From Bin52 sp965243345 (GTDB lineage Bacteria > Pseudomonadota > Alphaproteobacteria > Thalassobaculales > Thalassobaculaceae): a stretch of 64,000 nt of DNA. The notes below the pieces were generated by a model. That model saw nothing but the letters and a program-made list of their open reading frames with translations, was not told the DNA's origin and made no database searches. The position numbers and the translations under genes were made by a program. Below are positions 42,935 through 51,342 of the stretch, one piece after another. Each line of letters opens with the position of its first letter. The stretch's first letter is position 1. The stretch is from the NCBI GenBank assembly GCA_965243345.1, contig CBDEUR010000003.1, positions 248,001 to 312,000 on the forward strand, read 5' to 3'.

Positions 42935-45754
42935 ATGACCACGGATTACAAGTCGACACTGTTCCTGCCCAAGACCGACTTTCCGATGCGGGCGGGACTG
43001 CCCCGGCGTGAACCCGAACTGCTTGCCCAGTGGGAGCGGATTGGCCTGGAACGCCGCCTGCGCGAGCAGGGCATGGAGCGCGAGAAGTTCATCCTGCACG
43101 ATGGACCGCCCTATGCGAACGGTCACCTTCACATGGGCCATGCGCTCAACAAGATCCTGAAGGACGTGATCAACCGTTCACAGCAGATGTCCGGCAAGGA
43201 CGCGATCTACGTGCCCGGCTGGGACTGTCACGGGCTGCCGATCGAATGGAAGATCGAAGAGGGGTATCTCGAGAAGGGGCTCGACAAGGATTCGGTCCCG
43301 GTCAACGAGTTCCGCAGGCAGTGCCGGGAGTTCGCCAGGCAGTGGATCGAGGTCCAGACCCGAGAGTTCAAGCGGCTCGGCGTCTGCGGTGACTGGGAGA
43401 ACCCGTATACGACCATGAGCAATGCTGCCGAGGCGCAGATTGCGCGCGAGATCGGCAAGTTCCTGATGAACGGCGGACTCTACGCGGGAGCCAGGCCGGT
43501 GCTGTGGTCGGTCGCGGAGAAGACCGCGCTCGCCGATGCCGAGGTGGAATACCATGACCATCGTTCGACCACGGTGCATGTCCGGTTTCCGGTGATCACT
43601 GCGTCGCGGCCCGAACTCGGCGGCGCCAGCGTGCTCATCTGGACCACCACGCCCTGGACCCTGCCGGGCAACAGGGCCATCGCCTACGGCACGGAGTTCG
43701 CCTACGCCGTACACGAGGTAACGGCCGTCGGGGAGGGCAGCCTCGCGGTGGTCGGCGAGCGGATCGTGGTTGCGGCGGAACTCCTCGCCGGTGTCTGCGC
43801 CGAGGCGGGGATCACGGACACCCGCGAGATCGCGCGCATGCCAGGCTCGGCGCTGGCGGGCACGGTGGCGGCCCACCCGTTGCGCGGCCAGGGCTACGAT
43901 TTCGACGTGCCGCTGCTCGCTGCTCCGTTCGTCACCCTCGAACAGGGGACCGGACTCGTGCACATATCGCCGGGCGCCGGTGCGGACGACTTCGAACTCG
44001 GGCGCGCCCATGGCCTCGCGGTCACGGCCACTGTCGACGACGAGGGCCGGTTCCTTGATCACATGCCACTGGTCGCGGGGATGGACGTGTTCCGTGACAA
44101 CGGGCGGATCGCCGAGCTGATCCGCGATGCCGGCGGCCTTCTCGCCACCGGTCACCTCGTTCACAGCTATCCGCACTCCTGGCGGTCCGGCGCACCACTC
44201 ATCTTCCGGGCCACACCGCAGTGGTTCATCTCGATGGAAACCAACGACCTGCGCGGCAAGGCACTGGTCGCGATCGACAGCACCCGGTTCGTGCCGGCGG
44301 GCGGACGCAACCGGCTGCGGTCGATGATCGAGCAGCGGCCCGACTGGTGCGTGTCGCGCCAGCGGGCCTGGGGGGTGCCGATCCCGGTGTTCGTTGACAA
44401 GACCACCGGAGAGCCGCTGCGCGACCAGGCGGTGATCGACCGTACGGCGCAGATCTTCGAGGAAGAAGGCTCGGATGCTTGGTACTCGTCCGACCCGCAG
44501 CGCTTTCTCGGGCCCGACCACGATGCCGGCCGCTACGAGCAGGTCCGCGATATTGTCGAGGTATGGTTCGACAGCGGTTCGACCCACAGTTTCGTGCTCG
44601 AGGCCAGGCCGGAACTTCAGTGGCCGGCCTCGCTCTACCTCGAGGGATCGGACCAGCATCGCGGCTGGTTTCACACTTCGCTGCTGCAATCCTGCGGAAC
44701 CCGGGGGCGTGCGCCGTTCGACGCGGTCCTGACCCACGGGTTCGTGCTGGACGAGAACGGGCGCAAGATGTCGAAGTCGCTGGGCAATGTTACCGCGCCG
44801 GCAGACGTGGTCGAGGAGTCCGGGGCCGACATCCTGCGGTTGTGGGTGGTCGGGTCAGACTACTCGGAAGATCTGCGGATCGGCCCGGAGATCGTGAAGC
44901 GCCAGGTCGACCTGTACCGCCGGCTGAGGAATACCCTGCGATTCCTGGTCGGCAACCTGCACGGGTTTTCGCAGCATGAAGTCCTCGCGCCGGCCGAGAT
45001 GCCGGAACTCGATCGCTGGGTGCTGCACCGGCTGGCCGAACTCGACCAGGTGGTCCGCGACTGCGTCGACCGCTTCGACTTCCATGCCATGTTTACGCAA
45101 CTGCACCGGTTCTGCGCGTCGGACCTGTCCGCGTACTACTTCGACATCCGCAAGGACGCGCTCTATTGCGACGCGGCGGATTCGGTCCGGCGCCGGGCAA
45201 CACGCACCGTGCTCGACCGGGTATTCGACTGCCTGACGGCCTGGCTCGCACCGATCCTGTGCTTCACGGCCGAGGAGGCATGGCAGCACCGGGTACGAGA
45301 TCCGGAAAACTCCGTGCATCTGCGCACCTTCCCCGAGATTCCGGACAACTGGTTCGACGCCGAACTGGCGCGCAAGTGGTCCCGCGTGCGCGAGGTCCGC
45401 CGGGTGGTGACCGGGGCGCTCGAACTCGAGCGCGCGGAACGGCGCATCGGCGCATCGCTGCAGGCCCATCCCGTTGTTCATGTCACCGACGATGTGCTGG
45501 CCCTGTTCGAGGGACTCGATTCGGCTGAGCTGTTCATCACCTCGGCTGCCGACCTGGTCACTGCCCCGGCCCCGGACGGGGCGTTCAGGCTTGCCGATGT
45601 CGGTGATGTCGCGGTCGTCCACGGCCTGGCCGCGGGAGGGAAGTGCGATAGGTGCTGGAAGGTCCTGCCAGAGGTTGCGGCGGGATCCGACCCGGTGTGC
45701 GGCAGGTGTGCCGAAGTGGTACTCCGCGCGACCCGTGCCGGTGCGCAGGCCTGA
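42935..45754 (+). CDS. ileS: Isoleucyl-tRNA synthetase
   Basis: 939 residues, class I synthetase. HIGH-type motif PYANGHLHMGH (59-69), WDCHGLPIEWKIE, editing domain with WTTTPWTLPGNRA (about 230-242), KMSKS in GRKMSKSLGN (about 609-618), and a C-terminal zinc finger CDRCWKVLPEV with a second CGRC (about 903-930). Length and domain order match bacterial IleS of the bacterial (not eukaryote-like) type. It lies between ribF and lspA, 11 bases before the latter. Confidence 0.97.
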   Translation: MTTDYKSTLFLPKTDFPMRAGLPRREPELLAQWERIGLERRLREQGMEREKFILHDGPPYANGHLHMGHALNKILKDVINRSQQMSGKDAIYVPGWDCHGLPIEWKIEEGYLEKGLDKDSVPVNEFRRQCREFARQWIEVQTREFKRLGVCGDWENPYTTMSNAAEAQIAREIGKFLMNGGLYAGARPVLWSVAEKTALADAEVEYHDHRSTTVHVRFPVITASRPELGGASVLIWTTTPWTLPGNRAIAYGTEFAYAVHEVTAVGEGSLAVVGERIVVAAELLAGVCAEAGITDTREIARMPGSALAGTVAAHPLRGQGYDFDVPLLAAPFVTLEQGTGLVHISPGAGADDFELGRAHGLAVTATVDDEGRFLDHMPLVAGMDVFRDNGRIAELIRDAGGLLATGHLVHSYPHSWRSGAPLIFRATPQWFISMETNDLRGKALVAIDSTRFVPAGGRNRLRSMIEQRPDWCVSRQRAWGVPIPVFVDKTTGEPLRDQAVIDRTAQIFEEEGSDAWYSSDPQRFLGPDHDAGRYEQVRDIVEVWFDSGSTHSFVLEARPELQWPASLYLEGSDQHRGWFHTSLLQSCGTRGRAPFDAVLTHGFVLDENGRKMSKSLGNVTAPADVVEESGADILRLWVVGSDYSEDLRIGPEIVKRQVDLYRRLRNTLRFLVGNLHGFSQHEVLAPAEMPELDRWVLHRLAELDQVVRDCVDRFDFHAMFTQLHRFCASDLSAYYFDIRKDALYCDAADSVRRRATRTVLDRVFDCLTAWLAPILCFTAEEAWQHRVRDPENSVHLRTFPEIPDNWFDAELARKWSRVREVRRVVTGALELERAERRIGASLQAHPVVHVTDDVLALFEGLDSAELFITSAADLVTAPAPDGAFRLADVGDVAVVHGLAAGGKCDRCWKVLPEVAAGSDPVCGRCAEVVLRATRAGAQA

Positions 45755-45765
45755 CGGGCCCCGGC

Positions 45766-46251
45766 GTGGCCTCGCGCGGGACACGGATTTTCGCCGTACT
45801 GCTGATCCTGCTGGTCATCGCCGCTGACCAGGCCACCAAGGCGTGGGCACTGGCCGGCTGGTTTTCGCCACCACGGGTGATCGAGGTCACCCCGTTCCTC
45901 AACCTCGTCCCGGTCTGGAATACCGGTGTTGCCTTCGGCTTCCTTGCCGGTGACTGGCCGGCGATGCCGCTGGTGCTGACCGGGTTTTCGGCGGTGGTCA
46001 GCCTCGGGCTGCTGGCCTGGCTGCTGTGGTCCCGCCAGCGCGCCGTGGTGATTGCCCTCGCCCCGGTCATCGGTGGTGCGGTGGGCAATATCGTGGACCG
46101 GCTGCGCTTCGGTGCGGTCATCGACTTTGTCGATCTTCACGTCGCCGGGTTGCACTGGCCGGCCTTCAACATTGCCGATGCAGGAATTACAATCGGGGTC
46201 GGCCTGTTGCTGCTGGATGGCGTACGCACACCACCGCGCCGGTATGCCTGA
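45766..46251 (+). CDS. lspA: Prolipoprotein signal peptidase (signal peptidase II)
   Basis: 161 residues with four membrane segments. Conserved boxes: AADQATKAWAL (19-29), PVWNTGVAFGF (49-59), GGAVGNIVDRLRFGAVIDFVDLH (split over about 103-125) with a catalytic Asp near 120, and FNIADAGITIG with the second catalytic Asp (about 138). It starts with GTG at 45766, 11 bases after ileS. It processes lipoproteins such as the one encoded next. Confidence 0.95.
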   Translation: MASRGTRIFAVLLILLVIAADQATKAWALAGWFSPPRVIEVTPFLNLVPVWNTGVAFGFLAGDWPAMPLVLTGFSAVVSLGLLAWLLWSRQRAVVIALAPVIGGAVGNIVDRLRFGAVIDFVDLHVAGLHWPAFNIADAGITIGVGLLLLDGVRTPPRRYA

Positions 46252-46283
46252 GAACGGTGACGCAATCGGGAAAGGCTGTCGAG

Positions 46284-46835
46284 ATGGTCCATCGTCATTG
46301 CCTTCGCGTTTTCCTTCCTTGCCTGGTGGCTCTGGGACTCGGTCTTTCGGGCTGCGACCAGATGAGGAAGTCGCTCGGATACGCCAAGAACCCGCCCGAC
46401 GAGTTCGCGGTCCGCTCGCGCGCACCGCTGAGCGTTCCGCCGGACTTCCAGGTTCGCCCACCCGCGCCGGGAGCCGAGCGGCCGCAGGAACCATCGCGCC
46501 GGGACGAGGCCCGGTCCCTGATCACGGGACGACAGGCGCCCGGGGACACCGGCCGAGAAGCGGGAGCACTGCGCGGCCTGCTGGCGCTCGACACCGCCGA
46601 TCCCGAAATCCGCGAGCGGCTGAACCGTGAGACTGGCGTCTTCGTGTACGAGGACGAGACCTTCGTCGATCGGCTGCTGTTCTGGAATGACCGCACCCCG
46701 GAGGCCTCCGTGATCGATCCGGCGAAGGAACGGGAGCGGCTGGAGCGCAACGCGGCGGCGGGCCGGCCGGTCACCGAGGGTGAGACCCCGACGATCGAGC
46801 GCAGGAAGGAAGGACTGCTGAACCGGCTGTTCTGA
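46284..46835 (+). CDS. DUF3035 lipoprotein (alphaproteobacterial)
   Basis: 183 residues. A lipoprotein signal with LGLGLSGC (Cys about 24) is followed by KNPPDEFAVRSRAPLSVPPD, the DUF3035 signature, a charged linker and a C-terminal FVDRLLFW and GLLNRLF. It follows lspA by 32 bases. A DUF3035 protein of alphaproteobacteria has been described as a lipoprotein of the outer-membrane beta-barrel assembly machine (BamF); whether this one is, is inference. In related genomes the M16 peptidase pair often follows directly, but here 11.7 kb intervenes. Confidence 0.85.
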   Translation: MVHRHCLRVFLPCLVALGLGLSGCDQMRKSLGYAKNPPDEFAVRSRAPLSVPPDFQVRPPAPGAERPQEPSRRDEARSLITGRQAPGDTGREAGALRGLLALDTADPEIRERLNRETGVFVYEDETFVDRLLFWNDRTPEASVIDPAKERERLERNAAAGRPVTEGETPTIERRKEGLLNRLF

Positions 46836-46927
46836 GTCCGGATTGCCGTGCCTGTGCGCCACCGTCGAAAAGCATCGGCATGCCGACATCCGGTGCCGAG
46901 TTCGTTTTCCTTGCGGTCGTCGTCAGG

Positions 46928-47220
46928 TCAGTCAGCCAGAATCGGCACCCCGGGAATCTCGTCGGGCCGGACCATGCCGATTGCCTGGTCGATATCAGCT
47001 GTAGGCAGGCGGCTCAGGGACGGGTTCGCTGACAGCCCGATGACGAGACCGGTTCGGCAGCCCGGCACGTTCCGTTGCCGCCCCTTTTCCGGGTGGTTGT
47101 CAAGACGATCTTGTATCCTTCCCGCCCGGCCATCCTGATCACAGCCAGCGGTTCCGCGGAACGGGCCGGGAAATGGTTGCGCAGGGGAGCAGCCTCTCCC
47201 TGGTCGGATAGCAGCGTCAC
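46928..47220 (-). pseudogene. Frameshifted DUF5615 PIN-like toxin gene
   Basis: The gene starts with GTG 47218-47220, overlapping the DUF433 stop (GTGA). The first frame reads MTLLSDQGEAAPLRNHFP and GREGYKIVLTT, like DUF5615 toxins with their N-terminal LLxDQ and EGYxxLVTTD. Downstream residues with family character (RNVPGCRTGLVIGLSA, then IDQAIGMVRPDEIPGVPI) are in another frame ending at 46928. A single frameshift near 47090-47110 would join them. The product is probably inactive; a sequencing error is the alternative. Confidence 0.55.
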
Positions 47221-47444
47221 AGAGCCAGGGCCGTCCTGAGTTCCCTGGCTTCGTGCTCGAGCACAGCGCGAACCTGCCGCTCATCGACGCCCGGGAACCA
47301 ATCGACGAAATCATCGACCGTGGCGCCGCCAGCGAGGTTTTCGTAGAGCGCGAACAAGGGAATCCGTGTGCCGGAGAAAACCCACGCACCGCCGACCTTT
47401 CCCGGTACCCGTTCCACCGCAGCGCATGTCGTCCAGTCGGTCAT
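47217..47444 (-). CDS. DUF433 antitoxin-like protein
   Basis: 75 residues with the DUF433 pattern: a strand RVPGKVGGAWVFSGTRIPL, then FALYENLAGGATVDDFVDWF and PGVDERQVRAVLEHEARELR, a small winged-helix-like fold. DUF433 genes typically precede a DUF5615 PIN-like gene as a toxin-antitoxin pair, which is what is seen here with a GTGA overlap. ATG 47444 is chosen for GGGAAG just upstream; a longer frame without such a site reaches 47573. Confidence 0.82.
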   Translation of the reverse strand: MTDWTTCAAVERVPGKVGGAWVFSGTRIPLFALYENLAGGATVDDFVDWFPGVDERQVRAVLEHEARELRTALAL

Positions 47445-48029
47445 CGGTTCTTCCCGATACAGTGCTTCCTTCGGCCAAACGGAAGTCGTCATTGCCTCGA
47501 AGATGGCCCCGGTCGGCCTCATCCGTGGCTCTGCTGCCTTTCCGGATGGCTCCCCGCACCTGCGAACCGGCATCCCGCCGTCTCTCGCAGGGTCGTCGCA
47601 ACTGGTATTTTCCCCGGATCGCCGCGTACACAGAGGTCGCGCAGCACGTCGTCCGCGATACCCCGGATGGAGCTCGCGATCCGGTCCGGGTTGCTGTTGG
47701 TCTCGAAGCGTTCGCTATCGGGCGAGGGCAAAACGATGGCCGGGCATGGCGTTTCGTGCGCTGGCAGAAATGCGGGCGAGAGCGGGACGGGCCATCATGT
47801 TTCCGGCTGAGCAGCACAGCCGTCCTCGATGGACCTCGTCGGGTTCCAGGTTCCTGTCCCGGCGTGGAACGCTTCGGCACAGCTTCGAGCCGGCTCCGGA
47901 CCGATGGACAGTTCAGGTCATCGAGCGAGCCTTCGGGCCGCATCTGCGGCTGTGTGCATCTCCCGCGCCGTCGCCATCGCCCCGGTCATGGTCCGGATCG
48001 GACCGTTGTCACGCCGAACCGACCCAATG
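47445..48029. other. Intergenic, no gene recognised
   Basis: Between divergent DUF433 and arsR-like genes. Frames crossing it on the plus strand have non-protein composition. It carries the DUF433 promoter and the upstream part of the ArsR control region. Confidence 0.5.
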
Positions 48030-48047
48030 TTTAACCAAGCGGTTGAA
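48030..48047. promoter_or_regulatory. ArsR-type operator dyad
   Basis: TTTAACC-AAGC-GGTTGAA is an inverted repeat with 7-base arms and one mismatch. It lies 18 bases before the ATG at 48066. This form (TTAACC-N4-GGTTAA-like) is what small ArsR regulators of ArsR-SRPBCC operons bind to repress themselves. An ATG at 48027 would place the dyad inside the coding region, so the later start is preferred. Confidence 0.6.
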
Positions 48048-48065
48048 TATTTATTCGAAGCGGGT

Positions 48066-48419
48066 ATGTTCACCGGCATGACACGGCACGACCTGAATCT
48101 GATCTTTCACGCGCTTGGCGATCCCACACGGCGCGCCATCCTCGGCAATCTGTCGGCGGGGGAGGCGAGTGTCAGCCATCTCTCCCGTCCATTCGATCTC
48201 TCGTTCGCCGCGGTGTCGAAACACCTTGGCGTGCTTGAACGGGCGGGGCTCGTCACGCGCGAAGCGCGGGGGCGGGAACGGATATGCCGGATCAATCCGG
48301 CCGCACTCGCCGATGCCCGCGCCTGGCTCGAGTTCCACGAGCGCTTCTGGACGGAACGGCTGGAGGCACTTGGGGCACTTGTCGGCGCCGTCCCGGACCG
48401 TCCGGAAGAACCGGAATGA
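48066..48419 (+). CDS. ArsR-family transcriptional regulator
   Basis: 117 residues. Winged helix about 10-85: LNLIFHALGDPTRRAILGNL, SVSHLSRPFDLSFAAVSKHL, GVLERAGLVTREARGRE. There are no Cys metal ligands, as in the non-metal ArsR group paired with SRPBCC proteins. Its stop overlaps the start of the SRPBCC gene by ATGA, and that gene overlaps a dehalogenase-like gene, giving a three-gene operon probably controlled by the dyad at 48030-48047. Effector unknown. Starts at 48027 or 48078 are alternatives. Confidence 0.88.
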   Translation: MFTGMTRHDLNLIFHALGDPTRRAILGNLSAGEASVSHLSRPFDLSFAAVSKHLGVLERAGLVTREARGRERICRINPAALADARAWLEFHERFWTERLEALGALVGAVPDRPEEPE

Positions 48420-48877
48420 GCACTCTGGGACCGGCCGCGGCAAACGGGGAGCGACACGTGTACCTGACGCTGCATCGCGTGATCGACGCGCCGGTCGAGA
48501 CCGTATACGCCGCGTGGACGGATCCGGAGCTCCTGCGCCGCTGGCTGGCACCCGGCGATACCACCGTTGTGCGCGCGGTCGCCGAGCCCGAGGTCGGCGG
48601 GTCGTTTCTCGTCGAGATGCGGGGAGCGGACGGTCGGAGGTGGCTCGTCCGCGGCGCGTTCCGGGAGGTCGTGCCCTGTCGCCGGCTGGTTCTTTCCTGG
48701 CGCTGGGAGGGCACCGATGTCGAGACGCTGCTTGCGGTCGAGTTCGAGCCGGAGGCGGCCGGCGGGACAAGCCTGACCCTGACACACTCCCGGTTCGCAC
48801 AGGACGAGGCCCGCGACGAGCACCTACGGGGCTGGAACGGGTGCCTCGCGAAGCTGGAGGCATTGCGGGTGGGGTGA
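48416..48877 (+). CDS. SRPBCC (AHSA1-like) domain protein
   Basis: 153 residues forming one START/AHSA1-type helix-grip: LHRVIDAPVETVYAAWTDPE (about 19-38), LLRRWLAPGD, GGSFLVEMRGADG, WRWEGTDVETLLAVEF and a C-terminal helix HLRGWNGCLAKLEAL. Such proteins follow ArsR genes very often; they bind hydrophobic ligands or act as co-chaperone-like factors. Overlaps its neighbours at both ends (ATGA, GTGA). Confidence 0.88.
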   Translation: MSTLGPAAANGERHVYLTLHRVIDAPVETVYAAWTDPELLRRWLAPGDTTVVRAVAEPEVGGSFLVEMRGADGRRWLVRGAFREVVPCRRLVLSWRWEGTDVETLLAVEFEPEAAGGTSLTLTHSRFAQDEARDEHLRGWNGCLAKLEALRVG

Positions 48878-49794
48878 ACCGAAGTGCCGCACACCGTCGT
48901 CCGGACTGGGTATCCGACGACATGTATCCGTTCGAGAGCCGGTTTCTCACCACCGCGTCGGGGCACCGGATGCACTTCGTCGACGAGGGTGAGGGCGAGC
49001 CGATCGTGTTCGTGCACGGCAACCCGGCCTGGTCGTTCGAATTCCGTCATGTCATCCGCCAGCTCCGGTCGGAGTATCGCTGCGTCGCGCCGGACCATGT
49101 CGGCTTCGGGCTGTCGTCGCGCAGCACCCGCGACGCCGACCATCATCCGGAAAGTCACGCGCACAGGTTTGCCGAACTGCTCGATCATCTCGACCTTCGC
49201 GACATGACCCTGTTCATGAACGACTGGGGCGGCCCTGTCGGCCTCGACTTCGCGCGCAGGCATCCCGACCGGGTCCGGCGTCTCGTGATCGCGAACACCT
49301 GGTGCTGGCCCGTCGGCGACGACTTCCACTTCAGGGCGTTCAGCTTCCTGATGTCCAGCTGGTTCGGCCAGTACCTGATCCGGCACCGCAATTTCTTCGT
49401 GAACGGGGTGATGCCAAGGGCTGTGGGCAACCGGCGCATCCTCACGCCGGAGGTCATGGGGCAGTACCGCGGCGCGCAGCCGTCACCCGACGCGCGGGCC
49501 GCGATGGCCGCGCTGCCGGGCCACATCGTCGGCGCGGGCGACTGGCTGGGATCGATCTGGAACGACCGTACGGCCTTCACCGGCAAGCCGGCGCTGCTTC
49601 TGTGGGGTCTGAAGGATATTGCGTTCCGCGGCAAGGAACTGGACCGGTGGACCTCCGCTCTGCGGGACTTCGAGCTGCACGAATTCTTGGACTGCGGACA
49701 CTTTCTGGCGGAAGAAGCGCCCGACCGGGTCGTATCGGTACTGCGGAACTTCATGGGGGACGCGATACGGCGGACCGGTGAGGAAGAGGGCTGA
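48874..49794 (+). CDS. Alpha/beta hydrolase of the haloalkane dehalogenase type
   Basis: 306 residues from GTG 48874, overlapping the SRPBCC stop; the start PDWVSDDMYPFESRF fits the family N-terminus. The nucleophile Asp is in LFMNDWGGPVGLDFA (Asp about 117) with the adjacent Trp, and the halide-stabilising Asn is in VHGNPAW (Asn about 50). The acid Asp is in LWGLKDIAF (about 249) and the base His in DCGHFLAEE (about 276). All residues of the dehalogenase catalytic pentad type are present, but related hydrolases share some of them, so dehalogenation is probable, not certain. Confidence 0.8.
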   Translation: MNRSAAHRRPDWVSDDMYPFESRFLTTASGHRMHFVDEGEGEPIVFVHGNPAWSFEFRHVIRQLRSEYRCVAPDHVGFGLSSRSTRDADHHPESHAHRFAELLDHLDLRDMTLFMNDWGGPVGLDFARRHPDRVRRLVIANTWCWPVGDDFHFRAFSFLMSSWFGQYLIRHRNFFVNGVMPRAVGNRRILTPEVMGQYRGAQPSPDARAAMAALPGHIVGAGDWLGSIWNDRTAFTGKPALLLWGLKDIAFRGKELDRWTSALRDFELHEFLDCGHFLAEEAPDRVVSVLRNFMGDAIRRTGEEEG

Positions 49795-50023
49795 TGCGCG
49801 AACACGTGAAGGGCGCCGCCCGCGCGTCCATGCCGGGGGTGCTGCGCACGCCGTTCATCCGGGTGGGCCGGCGTATCGGGAGCGACACTCGGCCCGGCAC
49901 GCCCCGAGCGTCGCTTGACGCAGGGCGGATCAGCTGGTCCGGCGTGCGAGCGCTGCCGGACCCGGCTGCAACACGAACTGTCCACGCTCACTTCGCTTCC
50001 GGTGTTCCGGCCGGGAGGAGAAC

Positions 50024-50425
50024 ATGAAGCAGGAAACCGTGACAGGTGACGGGGAACTCGTCGAACGGATACGCCGGATCCTCGGCCGGCGCGAGGGGTA
50101 CTGCGAACGCAGGATGTTCGGCACTGTCTGCTTCATGCACCGTGGCAACATGTGCGCCGGAACCTGGAATGGCTCGCTGATCGTGCGGCTCGACAGGAAG
50201 GATCACGAAGCGACCCTGGCGGAACCGCATACAGTGCCCGCCGACATGAATGGCCGCGTGATGAGAGGGTGGGCGCTGGTCGAGCCGGCGGGCATCGCGT
50301 CGGATGATCGGCTCGCGGCATGGCTCGACAGGGCCTGGAGATTTGCAGGCTCTCTTCCGGCCAGGACGCGCACCGCAAGGCCGCGGTCCGACGGTACACG
50401 GGACGGTGCCGGCGGATCGGGGTGA
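50024..50425 (+). CDS. TfoX N-terminal domain protein
   Basis: 133 residues with the TfoX/Sxy N-terminal fold: ERIRRILGRREGYCERRMFG, TVCFMHRGNMCAGTWNG, SLIVRLDRKDHEATLAEPHT and GRVMRGWALVEP. There is no C-terminal TfoX domain, so a competence-regulator role does not follow; single-domain relatives occur widely with unknown role. GGAGAAC precedes the ATG. A basic low-complexity tail closes the protein. It stands alone, convergent with the carnitine-type gene set. Confidence 0.87.
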   Translation: MKQETVTGDGELVERIRRILGRREGYCERRMFGTVCFMHRGNMCAGTWNGSLIVRLDRKDHEATLAEPHTVPADMNGRVMRGWALVEPAGIASDDRLAAWLDRAWRFAGSLPARTRTARPRSDGTRDGAGGSG

Positions 50426-50559
50426 GGCGGCCCCCGTCCCCCCGGCCTGACCGCTGGAGACGGTAGGGGACTCCGGGATCTGCGCTACCGATCCAGGCAG
50501 GATCCCATGGGAATTCCGGTCCGGGCTGTCCGGAGGAACCGGGAGGTGCGCGGCGCGTG

Positions 50560-51342
50560 TCAGCGCCCTCGCCAGACCGGATCCCTCTTTTCCGCGAACG
50601 CGCGGAAGCCCTCCATCTGATCCTCGCTGTCGTACAGCCTGTCGACAGCGGGAAACTGGCGCTTGCCGACGCGGCTGAGCGCGTCGTTGGCACGCAGGTT
50701 CTCCGCCTCGCGAACCACCTCCTTGATGGCCGCGAAGACCAGGGGCGGGCCGCCCTCGAGCAGCCGGGCCAGGTCCCAGGCGCGGTCGAGCAGCGCCGCC
50801 GGCTCGACCACCTCGTTGACCACGCCCCACCGGTGCGCCTCCTGCGCGTCCATCCAGCGGCCCGTGAGCAGCAGCTCCATCGCAATGTGGAAGGGCATGC
50901 GTTTCGGCAGCTTGATGGTGGCGGCGTCGGCGAGGGTGCCGGCCCGGATCTCGGGCAGCGCGAACGAAGCCGTGCTCGACGCGAGGATCATGTCGCACGA
51001 GAGCGCGAGCTCGAACCCCCCGCCCACCGCCATGCCGTTGACCGCGGCGATGACCGGCTTGTCGAGCCCCGGCAGTTCCTGCAGACCGGCGAACCCCCCG
51101 ACGCCGTAGTCTCCGTCGACCGAGTCGCCGTTCGCCGCCGCCTTCAGGTCCCAACCGGCGCTGAAGAACCGCTCCCCGGCGCCGGTGACGATCGCCACCC
51201 GCAGCGAGGGGTCGTCGCGAAACGCCTTGAATGTCTCGCCCATGATGCGGCTCGTGACCAGATCGATGGCGTTGGCCTTGGGACGGTCGAGGGTCACCTC
51301 GATGACGCCGCCCTCGCGACGGGTCCTGATCACTGCGCTCAT
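50560..51342 (-). CDS. Enoyl-CoA hydratase, carnitinyl-CoA dehydratase (CaiD)-like
   Basis: 260-residue crotonase. N-terminal VIEVTLDRPKANAIDLVTS, the oxyanion-hole blocks VTGAGERFFSAGWDLK (about 50-65) and KPVIAAVNGMAVGGGFELAL (about 95-114), and a Glu-containing ASFALPEIRAG. The motif FSAGWDLKAAANG is close to CaiD. The start overlaps the stop of the acyl-CoA ligase gene by four bases. In this context it probably hydrates crotonobetainyl-CoA to carnitinyl-CoA. Confidence 0.82.
   Translation of the reverse strand: MSAVIRTRREGGVIEVTLDRPKANAIDLVTSRIMGETFKAFRDDPSLRVAIVTGAGERFFSAGWDLKAAANGDSVDGDYGVGGFAGLQELPGLDKPVIAAVNGMAVGGGFELALSCDMILASSTASFALPEIRAGTLADAATIKLPKRMPFHIAMELLLTGRWMDAQEAHRWGVVNEVVEPAALLDRAWDLARLLEGGPPLVFAAIKEVVREAENLRANDALSRVGKRQFPAVDRLYDSEDQMEGFRAFAEKRDPVWRGR

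Noticed and set aside
43178..44737. 519-codon minus-strand frame opposite ileS
   Set aside because: ileS is unmistakable; the antisense frame is a codon-bias artefact.
49794..50023. Short plus-strand frame between the dehalogenase-like gene and tfoX
   Set aside because: It starts at the dehalogenase stop but has random-looking Arg/Pro/Ser composition and no family.
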